Part shown: positions 17,901 through 27,029 of the stretch, in pieces | Layout of the letters: each line of letters starts with the position of its first letter | How positions within the stretch are numbered: the stretch's first letter is position 1 | Assembly: GCF_900176595.1 (NCBI RefSeq) | Contig: NZ_LT838813.1 | Span: 4,544,001-4,608,000 of the forward strand | Source of the DNA: Aquiflexum balticum DSM 16537 | GTDB lineage: Bacteria > Bacteroidota > Bacteroidia > Cytophagales > Cyclobacteriaceae | Direction of reading: 5' to 3' | Length of the DNA stretch: 64,000 nucleotides | Program-made: the position numbers and the translations under genes | The notes under the pieces: model-generated | Told to the model about the DNA's origin: nothing | The model's database searches: none | Seen by the model: only the letters and a program-made list of their open reading frames with translations

Positions 17901-20042
17901 AGTATGGAATTTCTTTAAATCAACAAATAAATTCAAATCCTGATCCAAGGTATCCAATACCGCAGTAAGGTTTACATCAAAATCAAGAGCTTCATTTAAA
18001 AAATCCATTTCAAGATTTGCAATTCCATCCTTTGCAGTAGCCTTGAAATTCAATGGAGAGTAATCAAAATCATACCAATTTAATTTCTCAATATCCAAGG
18101 TCATCAAACCATCAATATCCTTTAGGTCTTTACCTTTTCCTTCAATAGTAGATTTCAGACTTATCGGCAGTAATTCAGGCATTTTCAAAATTTTTCCCAA
18201 ATCAAATTCACTCATACCCCAATTAGATTCCAAAAAGTAAACCTCGTCGTTTTTATAAACACCTTCCAAAAAAACATCACCATCACTTGTGGCCAAATAT
18301 AAATCAAGAATCAGGTCATCCATTCCACCTTTTGCGGCAGCCTGGAGTTTCATATTTTCAGGAAGATCAAATTCAAGATCTCCAACATAGGGGATAATGG
18401 CATCTTTACCAGTTTGAATCACCAAGGTCGGTAGATCAAAACGGACATTATCTATATCCAGCGTATTCTCAATCAAAGCAGCATCAAGATTCAGAGAGGT
18501 GAAATTTCCATATAGAACTTCAAACTTAGGAACTTGTACTTTTTGTAAACTTCCATTAATCCTACCTGAAGCTTTTAATCCGTTTTTTACCAGTTCTTGA
18601 AAGTATATTTCCTTTTTTAATTCAGGAACAAAAAAGGCAGCTTCAGAAGCATTTGTTCTGAACTCCGATATCCGTAAATCAAAAGAGGACTTTTCCGGAG
18701 CATTAATCAGGCTTCCCAAATTGAGATAATTCAAAGAAAGATTACCTGCCAGATTTGTCTCACCGGTTTTTATTGAAAAAGAATCCAGATTTAACTTTTG
18801 ATCATCTGCGGAAATATCTGCTTGAAGGCTTTTAAGAGAGAGACCGCTGCCTTCTTCAAAAGCTGCTCCATTAATTTTTCCACCGGTACTTTTATCTTTT
18901 AGAAAAATATTTTGTGCAGAAAAGTCAAAGCCGTTCAGCTGTATCGCATCGGGATTAAAGATTCCTTTCTGGACTTTAGCTCCTGAAATTTTATAATCAA
19001 AATCATTGTTTTGAAAATCAATGTCTCCAACCTCGACCCACCAATCAGGCCAATCAAATGGTTCTGTTGGAGATTGGGTATTGATTTCATTTTCCCCTGA
19101 TTCAGAAGGGCTGATTTCAAGAGCAATGCTGGAATTGGATAAAAAAATTGATTTTAGCAGGATTTTCTGGTCTTCCAAATTTCCCTCGGGAAGAACAGCA
19201 CCAAACTCATCCAAATAAATCCCTGCGATAATACCGTCAGGAATAGAATGATAATTGAGCTCTGTTTGTTCAATCCTGAGATTATCCAATACGATCAATG
19301 GCAAGGGTATGGATGTATCCGTATCAACTGTATCAACTGAAACAAAAGGTTTGGACTGAAAATAATCAATTTTTGCAGCTGAAATAAGGATTTCCTGAAT
19401 TCCAAAATCCATTTTATTCAGATCCAAATGATCCATTCTGACTCTGATTTCATCCCAAAAGGCATTTGTCTCAATCCCCAAGACCTGATCTTCGTAAACA
19501 AGCTTAAAATCCGATAAATCAACCGGACCCAATGAAATCAGTGGAAAGGATTGAGGCTGTTCCTGCTCAACGGTTTCTTCCTGTTCATCAGGTGCCGAAA
19601 TAAAGGCCTCTAATAAAAAATTAAAATTAAAATTTTGGCTGACACTGTCTCTTTTTACTTTAGCGGTCACCCCCTCCCACTCCAGTTTGGAAATCTCAAT
19701 ATCACCGTTTTTTATTAGTGGAATAAATGAAATACCTGTTTCCAGTAATTTAGAATAAATCAAGGTATCTCCTTCCAAATCTTCCAGGTAAAGACCCTCC
19801 AAGCTCAAATCCCCCTTAAATGTGATGAATAACCTTTCTATATTGACAATGGTCCCTGTTTTTTTAGATATAAATGAAGTGGCTTTTCCAACCAATATAT
19901 CCTGACCCCAAGGGCTTCTAATAAACAAAAGAATTGCTATCACCAAAATCAATATAATACCGATGGTGATTCCCAAATATTTGAAAAATTTCTGAATAAA
20001 CTTTTTGATAATATTACAATTAAGTTGGTCAGTCAACCTCAA
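14946..20042 (-). CDS. tamB: TamB, inner-membrane-anchored translocation and assembly module protein
   Basis: A very long (up to 1698-residue) AsmA/TamB-type protein. One N-terminal membrane helix (ITIGIILILVIAILLFI, about residues 25-41) is followed by RSPWGQDILVGKA, the typical start of the periplasmic beta-taco groove. The C-terminal ~450 residues are the TamB (DUF490) domain, including SEITAQGIQGFDIKANLQV and LNLFGLVSRRFLLAEGSTV. TamB bridges the envelope and moves lipids and/or barrel precursors with TamL, whose gene overlaps the stop. There is no ATG or GTG start: TTG at 20042 overlaps a promoter-like box, TTG at 20036 is next, and the position where relatives start (before IKKFIQKF) has ATT at 20012. 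The true start is therefore uncertain. Confidence 0.92.
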   Translation of the reverse strand: MRLTDQLNCNIIKKFIQKFFKYLGITIGIILILVIAILLFIRSPWGQDILVGKATSFISKKTGTIVNIERLFITFKGDLSLEGLYLEDLEGDTLIYSKLLETGISFIPLIKNGDIEISKLEWEGVTAKVKRDSVSQNFNFNFLLEAFISAPDEQEETVEQEQPQSFPLISLGPVDLSDFKLVYEDQVLGIETNAFWDEIRVRMDHLDLNKMDFGIQEILISAAKIDYFQSKPFVSVDTVDTDTSIPLPLIVLDNLRIEQTELNYHSIPDGIIAGIYLDEFGAVLPEGNLEDQKILLKSIFLSNSSIALEISPSESGENEINTQSPTEPFDWPDWWVEVGDIDFQNNDFDYKISGAKVQKGIFNPDAIQLNGFDFSAQNIFLKDKSTGGKINGAAFEEGSGLSLKSLQADISADDQKLNLDSFSIKTGETNLAGNLSLNYLNLGSLINAPEKSSFDLRISEFRTNASEAAFFVPELKKEIYFQELVKNGLKASGRINGSLQKVQVPKFEVLYGNFTSLNLDAALIENTLDIDNVRFDLPTLVIQTGKDAIIPYVGDLEFDLPENMKLQAAAKGGMDDLILDLYLATSDGDVFLEGVYKNDEVYFLESNWGMSEFDLGKILKMPELLPISLKSTIEGKGKDLKDIDGLMTLDIEKLNWYDFDYSPLNFKATAKDGIANLEMDFLNEALDFDVNLTAVLDTLDQDLNLFVDLKKFHTQAFGLTKQDINTKFQITGSLEGNFDDFKASLSIDEGYFFYDKKAFPMGRVVLQSELSDQLSSLQINSDFLNGLFSVNGSIANLLQSLEAYFEEVIAGNTELMISDDLVAKGEFTFQSTPFLDQLLIGGIEKLDSVSIDFEFLSAEKSLNSSISVPLFQYNSSKVESFELSINGEENKLQFITGFDSLSYNPINMGETELKGFYQDGILNLDFLSLKDDNPLIQVGSELFWQNDSLSLLIQPENLILNGLSWQIPENNKVIYTSNHLAFQNFNFSRGDQQLKISNGESEASKEQIDIRFQNFEIITFTGFLNPIDPVLNGIVDGSFIIENPFEAIGLLADLNIREFIVLDIPLGKLDLLAEAETLNSYGLNISLSEGDIEANVVGTFVADTVSSDLDLDLDLKALKLGLIEAFSGSELKNSKGYLSGNIKLEGTLQEPVYSGDLFFKEAEFLVSSINAKFSLPDERIQINNSGLVFNDFSIKDEAGASFVINGNLITEDISDIGFDLKLETKNFQIINSSREDNDLFFGRANVDLDMKIGGSLSLPVIDVILKVNRGTEMTLIIPEDQLDYLERTGVVLFVNHQDPYDILYKRDSEITAQGIQGFDIKANLQVDPQTVINMIVDERTNDNLRIQGQADLNMIMNPNGDISLSGRYEVKSGHYELNLFGLVSRRFLLAEGSTVIWTGNMLDANLNITAIYNVRTSPAELMQAQLSGTDTQTRSQFRQVLPFMVYLKINGEMLQPEISFELDMAEQDRGAFDGNVYSMIQQVNQREDELNKQVFSLLVLNQFFPMVGNDGSSGGSVNLARSSVSQILSSQLNTFSDRLFGNSGFSVDFDLDSYTDYQSGAAEDRTQLNVAAKQTLMDDRLVISVGGQVDVEGGNQQPGQGNAVFGDVSLEYLLDQRGRWRVKTFRKNQFESVIDGQLIITGISFIFNKEFNSFTELWKRADLEKSASDDTKGKEENKEEINDKSPEGRFEEENELEN

Positions 20043-20047
20043 ATATA
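20040..20047 (-). promoter_or_regulatory. Promoter -7 box of tamB-tamL
   Basis: TATATTTG on the minus strand matches TAnnTTTG. It overlaps the furthest-upstream TTG start candidate of tamB, so translation probably begins further downstream. Confidence 0.5.
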
Positions 20048-20214
20048 AGGCTTATACTATTAGATTACCGAACAAATAAATTATAGCTTCTCAAAATAGG
20101 TCCCAGATTAAGAAAAAGTCACTTGCATTTTAACAAATCGTTAAGTGTTGGAATTGGATTGAAATAAGCGGTCGATAAAACCTAAATTCAAAATTGAATT
20201 GAAATTTTCGGCTT

Positions 20215-20436
20215 ATGACGGTTTTCTTCAGTTTTATACTTCTCTTTATTACCTATTTTCTTACTGTATTGGCACTTTTGCAGGTTTATTTACCAGAAGG
20301 CATTAATATCATGAACGAAAATGACTGGAAGATGCACCAATACGTAGCTTACAAAAAAATACTATGGGCAAGTCTCGCTATCTCCAGTTTTATCACGGGC
20401 ATGATGTTTCGCTTTTTTGTTTATCCTTATTCCTGA
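20215..20436 (+). CDS. Small two-helix membrane protein, hypothetical
   Basis: A 73-residue ATG-started frame with two hydrophobic segments: FFSFILLFITYFLTVLALLQ at residues 4-23, and ILWASLAISSFITGMMFRFF at about 49-68. A polar linker (NENDWKMHQYVAYKK) separates them. No family is recognised. Composition is like the neighbouring genes, and the hydrophobic layout is unlikely in random sequence, so it is probably real. It lies between divergent tamB and the GNAT gene. Confidence 0.45.
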   Translation: MTVFFSFILLFITYFLTVLALLQVYLPEGINIMNENDWKMHQYVAYKKILWASLAISSFITGMMFRFFVYPYS

Positions 20437-20533
20437 TATTTCTTAAGAATTTTCGCGCTAATTTTAGAGAAATCAATTTTTTTCTACATTTTTCCATGGC
20501 AAAGACTCTTTTAAACCATTAGACTCAAAAATC

Positions 20534-20983
20534 ATGAATTATATCATCAGACCTTGCGAAGAAAAAGACCTGCCTGATTTAGTCAAATTATGCAAAGCAC
20601 ATGCAGATTATGAAAAATCAGAATATTCGGTAGATGGAAAAGAACAAGGGCTAAGAGAGGGTATTTTTGGTGACCCAAAAAGACTACATGTTTGGATTGT
20701 GGAAGTTGATGGAAAACCAGAGGGTTTTACCTCTTTCACTTTTGATTTTTCGACATGGGAAGCTTCCTCTTTCCTGTATATGGATTGCTTGTACCTTAAT
20801 GAGATCTGCCGCGGAAAAGGCATCGGAACTGAAATCATGAACAGAATCCGGGAAGTTGCCAAAGAAAAAAAATGTGTAAATATCCAATGGCAAACACCTG
20901 AATTCAATGCCATGGCCATTAGGTTCTATGTTGGCCTTGGAAGTGTGGGCAAGCAGAAAATGAGATTTTTTATGGAGCCTTAG
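20534..20983 (+). CDS. GNAT family N-acetyltransferase
   Basis: A 149-residue single-domain acetyltransferase. The acetyl-CoA pyrophosphate loop is CRGKGIGTEIM at residues 92-102 (the R/Q-x-x-G-x-G/A motif), preceded by the DCLYLNE strand and followed by WQTPEFNAMAIRFYVGLG, the usual last motif with N-x-x-A-x-x-x-Y. It belongs to the diamine/aminoglycoside-like branch of small GNATs, but the acceptor cannot be told. It is a single gene with an ATG start. Confidence 0.88.
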   Translation: MNYIIRPCEEKDLPDLVKLCKAHADYEKSEYSVDGKEQGLREGIFGDPKRLHVWIVEVDGKPEGFTSFTFDFSTWEASSFLYMDCLYLNEICRGKGIGTEIMNRIREVAKEKKCVNIQWQTPEFNAMAIRFYVGLGSVGKQKMRFFMEP

Positions 20984-21239
20984 GTTCATTTTTGCTTCCA
21001 ATAAGCACTACAAAAAGTAGGTAAAATAAGTGATCTTGAGTTTATTGTCCATGCAAGAATTTTTGGGGGGATATAAAAATCAGACAACTCAAAAGTCATA
21101 AACTTATAAAAATATTCTTTTGTGATTAACTGCCATAGGATTCTCCGAAGGTAAAAAATTATTCTTTAAAATCAGAAAGTTTATTCCAATCCATAAAAGG
21201 GAATAGTGACTTCCTTTTGATGACTTCCGCCAAGGAAAT
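20984..21239. other. Intergenic stretch with no recognised gene
   Basis: This AT-rich gap between the GNAT gene and the TonB receptor shows only the terminator hairpin at its right edge. Confidence 0.6.
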
Positions 21240-21268
21240 AGCGGCTTTCATAAAAAATGAAAGCCGCT
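21240..21268 (-). terminator. Hairpin terminator after the TonB receptor gene
   Basis: A perfect 12-bp stem (AGCGGCTTTCAT/ATGAAAGCCGCT) with a 5-base loop, 17 bases beyond the receptor stop. The T tract on the minus strand is short (TATTTCC), so it may act mainly as an mRNA 3' stabiliser. Confidence 0.7.
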
Positions 21269-21285
21269 CAAAAGTATATAATAGA

Positions 21286-24084
21286 TTAATTGAAAAGGTC
21301 GAATTTTACACCAAAGTTGATTCTGATGTTATAGTATTCCTCCTGCGCTGTCCTAGCTCTGATTCCTTGGTAGTATCTCAAAGGTTGATTGGTCAGGTTA
21401 TTTGCTTCAAAAAACACCCTCCAATTTGGAGTGAAGGCATAAGAGGCATTGACATCAAGAAAGGTCTGACGGTCATAATAGAGATCTTCAAAATTAGATC
21501 CCCCGACTTCATCAAGGTAACCACTCGCATGATTGACAGATACCCTCATTACAATTTTTTCGGTTTCAAAAGACAAAGAAGCATTGAACATATTTCTCGC
21601 AGTTCCGGGCAATTTGAGTTCGTCATCTTCTCTTCCTTCTATCCCCGTTGTCCTGGAATCAGTAAAGGTATAGTTGGCAAAAATCCCAAGTCCTTTCCAG
21701 ATTCCCGGAAGAAAATCAAATTGTCTTTGGATGGAGGTTTCAAAACCATAAACATTGGCAGTACCGCCATTTTCAGGTTGGGTAAGCTCAATCAATTGAC
21801 CAAATTGAGGATCAATGACATTCAATTGGGTTCTTTGATAGATAAAATTATCGACATCCTTGTAGAAACCTCCTGCCGTGAAAACACCTACAGACTCATA
21901 ATAATTTTCAAACATCAAATCAAAATTCATTGAAGTAGTCGGAACCAAGTTTGGATTACCTCTTTGAAGTGATTGGTTTTCAGGGTTAAAAATGGCAAAC
22001 GGAACCAAGTCAAAGTAATTTGGTCGTGCAATGGTGTTGGCCCAAGCCAATCTTAGGATACGGTTATCGCTGATATCGTATTTGAAATGGGCGCCCGGCA
22101 TAAAGTTAGAATAGTTATCTGTGACAGTCGCAGATTGGTTGAAAGTCTCCTCTTCTTCATCAAACTCATATCCACGGTACTCCAAGTTTGTGTTTTCCAA
22201 TCTCAACCCGAAAATACCTGAGAGTTTGGAGTTAAACTGGTAATCAGTCATTACATATCCTGCAGTAATGGTCTCAGAGGCTTGGTAGTTTCCGGTAATA
22301 TATTCAGCCACAGCATCCTCAAATTCAAACAAAGATTCGTTTTTAAGATCCAATCCACCCAAAAACTCTTTATTGACAAACCTTCCAGGAACATACTGAG
22401 GTCCATTTAGAAATACTCTTTCGTTTTGGAAGGAATTTGGCAGTGAACCCAGGTTATTTCCTCCAGGTCCAAGATCCACAAGAGGATCGTAGACATCATA
22501 GGAATCTGTTCTTTCTTTGTATTTTGACCTTACCCTGCCACCAAATTTGAAAATACCCTTGTTGGCGGAATATGGCATGGCAAAATCCACTCTACCATTG
22601 AGGTCTTCTTCAAATGTATTGTTGTTGGATTCATAGATTTCATTCAGACCCAATCCCAAAGCATCATTCTCATTAACTAAAGTAGTCAAAACCTTAAATG
22701 GATCCCTGATATCCAAAATCACGTCGGCATTGCCCCTATGGGTGATGTAACGCTCGTTGGGTCTGTCCTCAGAAGCTTTGGCATAAGTACCATTCCAGGT
22801 CATTTTCAGTTTATTGAAAATATGGCTTCCCGAAAGAGTTGTATTGATGACCCTTTGGTCTTCCAGCCTCGCATTTTTTACCCGGTCATTGTCAATCCCC
22901 CCTTTTGTTTGAATAGCAGTCCTTCCTCTCAATTGGAAAAGATTGTTTTCGATTTCTGTAAATTCTCCGGATTCGAAAGGCCTTTCAGTCCTGTCTACTC
23001 TGAACCTGTACCTGTTTTCCCAGTCATCCCTCCAGTTGTACATCGTATTCAAAATAATTGAATGGTTTTCATTGATATCATAGTCCAAAGCAAGGGATGC
23101 TGAACGCCTTACCCTTTGAACATCATATTTCCGGATATCAAAGCTGTTCACCACTACCGGATTATTGGGATCATCAGTTTCAGCCCACTGTGCTTCATAA
23201 TTGTCAGAACCAAAATTGTGATTGTTGTAAGATCCTGAAAAAATCACTCCTAGTTTGTCCTTGGCAATCCGGTCTCCGATAATCAGACCACTAGTCCAGA
23301 TAGGTTTATTTGTCAAGAAATTTACTCCTGATGCAGCGGTACCGGATAACCTAAGCCCGTTTGGAGCTTTTCTTGTCACGAGGTTTACTGCGCCACCGAT
23401 AGCATCTGCATCCATGTCCGGAAGCACACTTTTATTCACTTCAATAGTCTGAATCATATCAGAGGGAATCAGGTCCATCTGTATCCTCCTGTTGTCTCCT
23501 TCGGCCGAAGGTACCCTTTCTCCATTGATCATGACCGAATTCAATTCCGGAGCCATGCCACGTATGATGATATTTCTTGCTTCCCCTTGATCATTTTGCA
23601 TGGTAATCCCAGGAATCCTTTTGATAGCATCTCCGATATTTGCATCAGGGAATCTTCCGATCTGATCTGCAGCCACAATATTGGTGATATTGGAATTTGT
23701 TTTTTGTTGGTTCAATGCCCTGGCCTGACCTTTAAGCCTGTCACCGAACACTATAATCTCACCAGCTTCCAAAGTTCCCGGCATCATCTGAAATCTCATT
23801 TCAAGAGTCTGTCCGTCCTGCAAGCTGATTTCTTTTGTGAGAGAAATGTAACCCAAATAGGTCACCAGAACAGTGTAATTACCTGACGGAATTCCCTGAA
23901 TGAAATAGTCCCCTAATTGATTGGTAACAGAACCTTTGTTGGTACCTTCTAAAATCACATTGGCGCCTGGAAGCGAAAGGTTTTGGTCGTCAATGATTTT
24001 GCCTCTTAAAACTGCCTGTGCATACAAATTCTGTGCGAATAGCATCAACAAGGAAATTGCTGAAATTAGTAATCTGTGTTTCAT
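21286..24084 (-). CDS. TonB-dependent outer-membrane receptor, phytase-linked
   Basis: A receptor of about 932 residues. The chosen ATG at 24084 gives a clean signal peptide (MKHRLLISAISLLMLFAQ, then NLYAQA); a longer frame from 24108 overlaps the phytase stop. A CarboxypepD_reg-like domain follows (LRGKIIDDQNLSLPGANV), then the plug (RIPGITMQNDQGEARNIIIR and NKSVLPDMDADAIGGAVNLV) and the barrel, ending NIRINFGVKFDLFN. It uses TonB energy to import a substrate across the outer membrane. It lies directly downstream of a phytase lipoprotein in one transcript, so inositol phosphates or their products are the likely cargo. There is no SusD partner. Confidence 0.93.
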   Translation of the reverse strand: MKHRLLISAISLLMLFAQNLYAQAVLRGKIIDDQNLSLPGANVILEGTNKGSVTNQLGDYFIQGIPSGNYTVLVTYLGYISLTKEISLQDGQTLEMRFQMMPGTLEAGEIIVFGDRLKGQARALNQQKTNSNITNIVAADQIGRFPDANIGDAIKRIPGITMQNDQGEARNIIIRGMAPELNSVMINGERVPSAEGDNRRIQMDLIPSDMIQTIEVNKSVLPDMDADAIGGAVNLVTRKAPNGLRLSGTAASGVNFLTNKPIWTSGLIIGDRIAKDKLGVIFSGSYNNHNFGSDNYEAQWAETDDPNNPVVVNSFDIRKYDVQRVRRSASLALDYDINENHSIILNTMYNWRDDWENRYRFRVDRTERPFESGEFTEIENNLFQLRGRTAIQTKGGIDNDRVKNARLEDQRVINTTLSGSHIFNKLKMTWNGTYAKASEDRPNERYITHRGNADVILDIRDPFKVLTTLVNENDALGLGLNEIYESNNNTFEEDLNGRVDFAMPYSANKGIFKFGGRVRSKYKERTDSYDVYDPLVDLGPGGNNLGSLPNSFQNERVFLNGPQYVPGRFVNKEFLGGLDLKNESLFEFEDAVAEYITGNYQASETITAGYVMTDYQFNSKLSGIFGLRLENTNLEYRGYEFDEEEETFNQSATVTDNYSNFMPGAHFKYDISDNRILRLAWANTIARPNYFDLVPFAIFNPENQSLQRGNPNLVPTTSMNFDLMFENYYESVGVFTAGGFYKDVDNFIYQRTQLNVIDPQFGQLIELTQPENGGTANVYGFETSIQRQFDFLPGIWKGLGIFANYTFTDSRTTGIEGREDDELKLPGTARNMFNASLSFETEKIVMRVSVNHASGYLDEVGGSNFEDLYYDRQTFLDVNASYAFTPNWRVFFEANNLTNQPLRYYQGIRARTAQEEYYNIRINFGVKFDLFN

Positions 24085-24107
24085 ATAAAGTTTAGTTGTT
24101 GAATACA

Positions 24108-25187
24108 TTATTTTGATTTCATGATATAGTTTTCCAGATCTCTCCAGTCGTAGATCTGGAAAGTCTTGTCATCTGACATCGCCACAAACAGCCCTTTTGG
24201 AAATTCTGGATTGATATTGAAATTGATCACCTCAGAACCATCACTGGAAACTGTGGACATGGGAAGCTTGGCTATAAGGGTATGTAAATGAGGATTTTCT
24301 GAGGATCCCTCTCTTGGAAATACATGAAAAAAATTTGCTTCCTGATCTGAAACGAGAATGTATCCTGTTCCATCTTCATGCTTATAAATGGAAATCCCTT
24401 CATGGTCCAAAGTGAAACCTTCTGTTGCAAAAAGTGCAAGCTCATCATTTCCTTTCTCCGGGTCGGCATAATACTTCCTCACCCCTACTCCCTCATCACT
24501 GTAATAGATATATCCTAGTTCATTGTCAACAGCAATGGCTTCAATCTCCTTGTTCCCACTGTATTGACCGAATTTCCGAACCAGTTCAAGTTCCAATTGC
24601 CCCTGATCGGTCTTGATAAGATATTGCCACAGATAGGTACCATCTGTTGGGCCATTTTTTCTGCCTGCTATCACATAATGCTTCCCATTGTCTTTATCAT
24701 AGTAGACAGCAACACCCATGAGGTCACGGTAATCAGGCTGCAATTCCCCAAGATATACTTCAATCCCACCTTCCTGAATTTCTAACATCCCGGGCAGTTT
24801 GAAAAATCTCAGCTTTGAGGTAAGCCTCTCACCAGTAACTGCAAAATCAATTTCTTCTCCACCAAAACTCAAACCATACGAAACATCAACATTATTTGGT
24901 CGCTGCAAACCTCTCACCACCAAAGAATCCATGATCTTTCCTTTTAGATCAAACACATATAAGGCACCATCTTTATCTTTATCAGTACCTATTATTAAGC
25001 TTTTTTCCGGATCAGCTTTATTGATCCAAATAGCAGGATCATCAGTATCATGAATCACCTTTTCAGTGATATAAAGAGGTTCGATCTTGGGTAAAGATGA
25101 CTGAGTTTGTTGTCCTGTATCTTTAGTGCCACAGGAAGAAAAAACAACCAGCAAACCGAAAACAGACTGTAAAATTTTATTTTTCAT
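24108..25187 (-). CDS. Beta-propeller phytase lipoprotein (3-phytase)
   Basis: A 359-residue phytase of the calcium-dependent beta-propeller type. The ATG at 25187 gives a lipoprotein signal (FGLLVVFSSCGTKD, Cys19) and leaves room for the promoter box at 25208. Family landmarks are HDTDDPAIWINKADPEKSL, IIGTDKDKDGALYVFDLKGK, NNVDVSYG, the acidic EIEAIAVDNELGYIYYSDE and LDHEGISIY. It removes phosphate from phytate at the cell surface or in the periplasm. Next to it are a TonB receptor (23-base gap) and a membrane regulator upstream, which together look like a phytate-use unit. Confidence 0.92.
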   Translation of the reverse strand: MKNKILQSVFGLLVVFSSCGTKDTGQQTQSSLPKIEPLYITEKVIHDTDDPAIWINKADPEKSLIIGTDKDKDGALYVFDLKGKIMDSLVVRGLQRPNNVDVSYGLSFGGEEIDFAVTGERLTSKLRFFKLPGMLEIQEGGIEVYLGELQPDYRDLMGVAVYYDKDNGKHYVIAGRKNGPTDGTYLWQYLIKTDQGQLELELVRKFGQYSGNKEIEAIAVDNELGYIYYSDEGVGVRKYYADPEKGNDELALFATEGFTLDHEGISIYKHEDGTGYILVSDQEANFFHVFPREGSSENPHLHTLIAKLPMSTVSSDGSEVINFNINPEFPKGLFVAMSDDKTFQIYDWRDLENYIMKSK

Positions 25188-25207
25188 TTGTATCTTTTTG
25201 TTTGATA

Positions 25208-25215
25208 CAAAATTA
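25208..25215 (-). promoter_or_regulatory. Promoter -7 box of the phytase-receptor operon
   Basis: TAATTTTG on the minus strand matches TAnnTTTG, 20 bases before the phytase ATG at 25187. It overlaps the longer frame and so supports the shorter start. Confidence 0.55.
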
Positions 25216-25376
25216 GACACCTGAAGAAAAGTCACCTATCGTTTCATATTATCAAAAAAGCAACAACAGGATTTAAAAACGTTAACAAAACGATAGCAAC
25301 ACAACAAAAAATTGAATGTAAATAATTGTTTTTCAATTATTTATGTAATATTAAAAATAGATTAACAAATCGTAAA

Positions 25377-27029
25377 CTATATACAAAGAATAAATTGCTG
25401 TAAACTTTCCCCTTTTTCGAGAGCTAATTTTTTCCTTAATCTATATCGGGAAATCCTAAGACTATCCTGTGAAATATTCAAGGTAGATGCAATGTCTTTC
25501 GAACTAAGATTCATTCGCATCAATGAAGCCAATCGAAGTTCCGATGGAGTCAAATCCTTTGATTTGCTGTTCAGCTTTTGAAAAAAACCTTCATGTACTT
25601 TTTCGAAGTTTTTTTTGAAATCGTCCCAATCTGTATCCTGCACAAAATTGAACTCTATCAGTTTTATCAAGTTTCTGATATTCTTTTTTTGCTCCCTTGC
25701 GTCTTTATCCAGTGAATCTTGAAGCTTATGCTTGATACCTTCCAGCATCTTATTTTTGTCGATGACATGCAAAGTTTGGGCAGTAAGGGATTTGGTATTC
25801 AACTCAAGTTCATTTCTCAGGGTTTGGTCTTTCAACTGTATATGCAAAAGTTCTGTTTCTATTAACTTTTGTTGCGTCAGCATTATTTCTTTTTCCCTTT
25901 CCATCAATTGCAATCTCACTTTTGATTGGATATTCTTTTTGTTGATTACCAGCCAACTAAACCCTATAAGTAAAAGTATTAAAACAATAAAAAGTATCTG
26001 GATTTTTTCATCAAACTTTTTCTTCTGCTGCAATTCATAGATTTTTCGATCCTTTAATTTCATCTGAAAAAGTTCATCCATCAATGCCAATTGGGTAGCA
26101 GTTTCTTTGCTAAACATTTCCTGGTGTACTGTTCTGCTACTATCCAGATACTGATATGCCATTGGAAATTCCTTAAGATCGAAATAACTTTTGGCTATAT
26201 CTCTAAGGGCACTGCTTTCTTCATAAGGTTGGTCCAACCTACGACTGAGGTCAAGTGCAATGCTGGATTTTGAGAGTCCTTCTTCGGTTTGGCCTTTTTT
26301 TCTCAATATATCCCCCAAATTATTTATGATGCTGATCAGATTTAAGCTATCCCCGGCTTTAACATTCAATTCAAATGCTTTTTGAAAATAAAAAGATGCT
26401 GAGTCAAAATTTCCCAAATCCTCATATATACTTCCCAGATTCTCATTGAATTCCGCGCTTAAATCATCTATTCCCAGTTTTCCGAAAATAGAAAGGGCAG
26501 TCCACTGATGAACCAAAGCAGTTTGAAAATCCTGTTTCTTTTCATAAATCCCTCCCAATAAACCCATAGAAATCGCCTGCCTTTTTTCATCTTTGATTTT
26601 CACAGAAAGGTCAAGGCTTTTTTGATGCATCGAAACGGCACTGTCCAAATTTTGGGTCTTGTATGCAATTCTTCCTCTTAAATTATAATTATCAATCATG
26701 AGTGAATAGTCTTCTGCATTTTGCAATAAATCTTCTGCAATCAGTAGGTTTGAGGCTGATTCAGAATAAATTCCTTTAAAAAATAACAGCCTACCCATTA
26801 AGTGATGGGATTTGGCCAAAAGTAAGTTATCTCCTAAATCCTTACTCCTCTCAAGTGCTTTTACTGCAAAAATAAAGCTGGAGTCAGAATCCGAAATGAT
26901 GGGGCTTTCTGCTTTTACAAAAAAATATTCAATGCTGTCCTTTTGTTCCCCTATTTGAAGTGAAAACGATTTTTGAAAAGGAAACAAATAAACCAACAGT
27001 AATAAGACCAACTTTGACTTCATATGCAA
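25377..27029 (-). CDS. Membrane-bound TPR sensor with cytoplasmic LuxR-type HTH
   Basis: A 550-residue one-protein regulator. A signal-like segment (KLVLLLLVYLFPFQKSFS) starts it; residues ~50-330 are tetratricopeptide repeats placed in the periplasm. A membrane helix (IQILFIVLILLLIGFSWLVI, 343-362), a long coiled coil (~365-450) and a C-terminal helix-turn-helix (DLTPSELRLASLMRMNLSSK, 492-540) follow. This layout is common in Bacteroidota, where the protein senses an envelope or nutrient signal and binds DNA directly. It lies 190 bases upstream of the phytase on the same strand, making it a likely controller of phytate use; the target is inferred from position. Confidence 0.87.
   Translation of the reverse strand: MHMKSKLVLLLLVYLFPFQKSFSLQIGEQKDSIEYFFVKAESPIISDSDSSFIFAVKALERSKDLGDNLLLAKSHHLMGRLLFFKGIYSESASNLLIAEDLLQNAEDYSLMIDNYNLRGRIAYKTQNLDSAVSMHQKSLDLSVKIKDEKRQAISMGLLGGIYEKKQDFQTALVHQWTALSIFGKLGIDDLSAEFNENLGSIYEDLGNFDSASFYFQKAFELNVKAGDSLNLISIINNLGDILRKKGQTEEGLSKSSIALDLSRRLDQPYEESSALRDIAKSYFDLKEFPMAYQYLDSSRTVHQEMFSKETATQLALMDELFQMKLKDRKIYELQQKKKFDEKIQILFIVLILLLIGFSWLVINKKNIQSKVRLQLMEREKEIMLTQQKLIETELLHIQLKDQTLRNELELNTKSLTAQTLHVIDKNKMLEGIKHKLQDSLDKDAREQKKNIRNLIKLIEFNFVQDTDWDDFKKNFEKVHEGFFQKLNSKSKDLTPSELRLASLMRMNLSSKDIASTLNISQDSLRISRYRLRKKLALEKGESLQQFILCI

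Noticed and set aside
15000-19300. Several open frames on the plus strand inside tamB
   Set aside because: They are antisense shadows of a long, clearly coding TamB frame and show no family features.
21286-24084. TonB receptor as part of a SusC/SusD polysaccharide locus
   Set aside because: No SusD-like lipoprotein or glycosidase adjoins it; the partner gene is a phytase.
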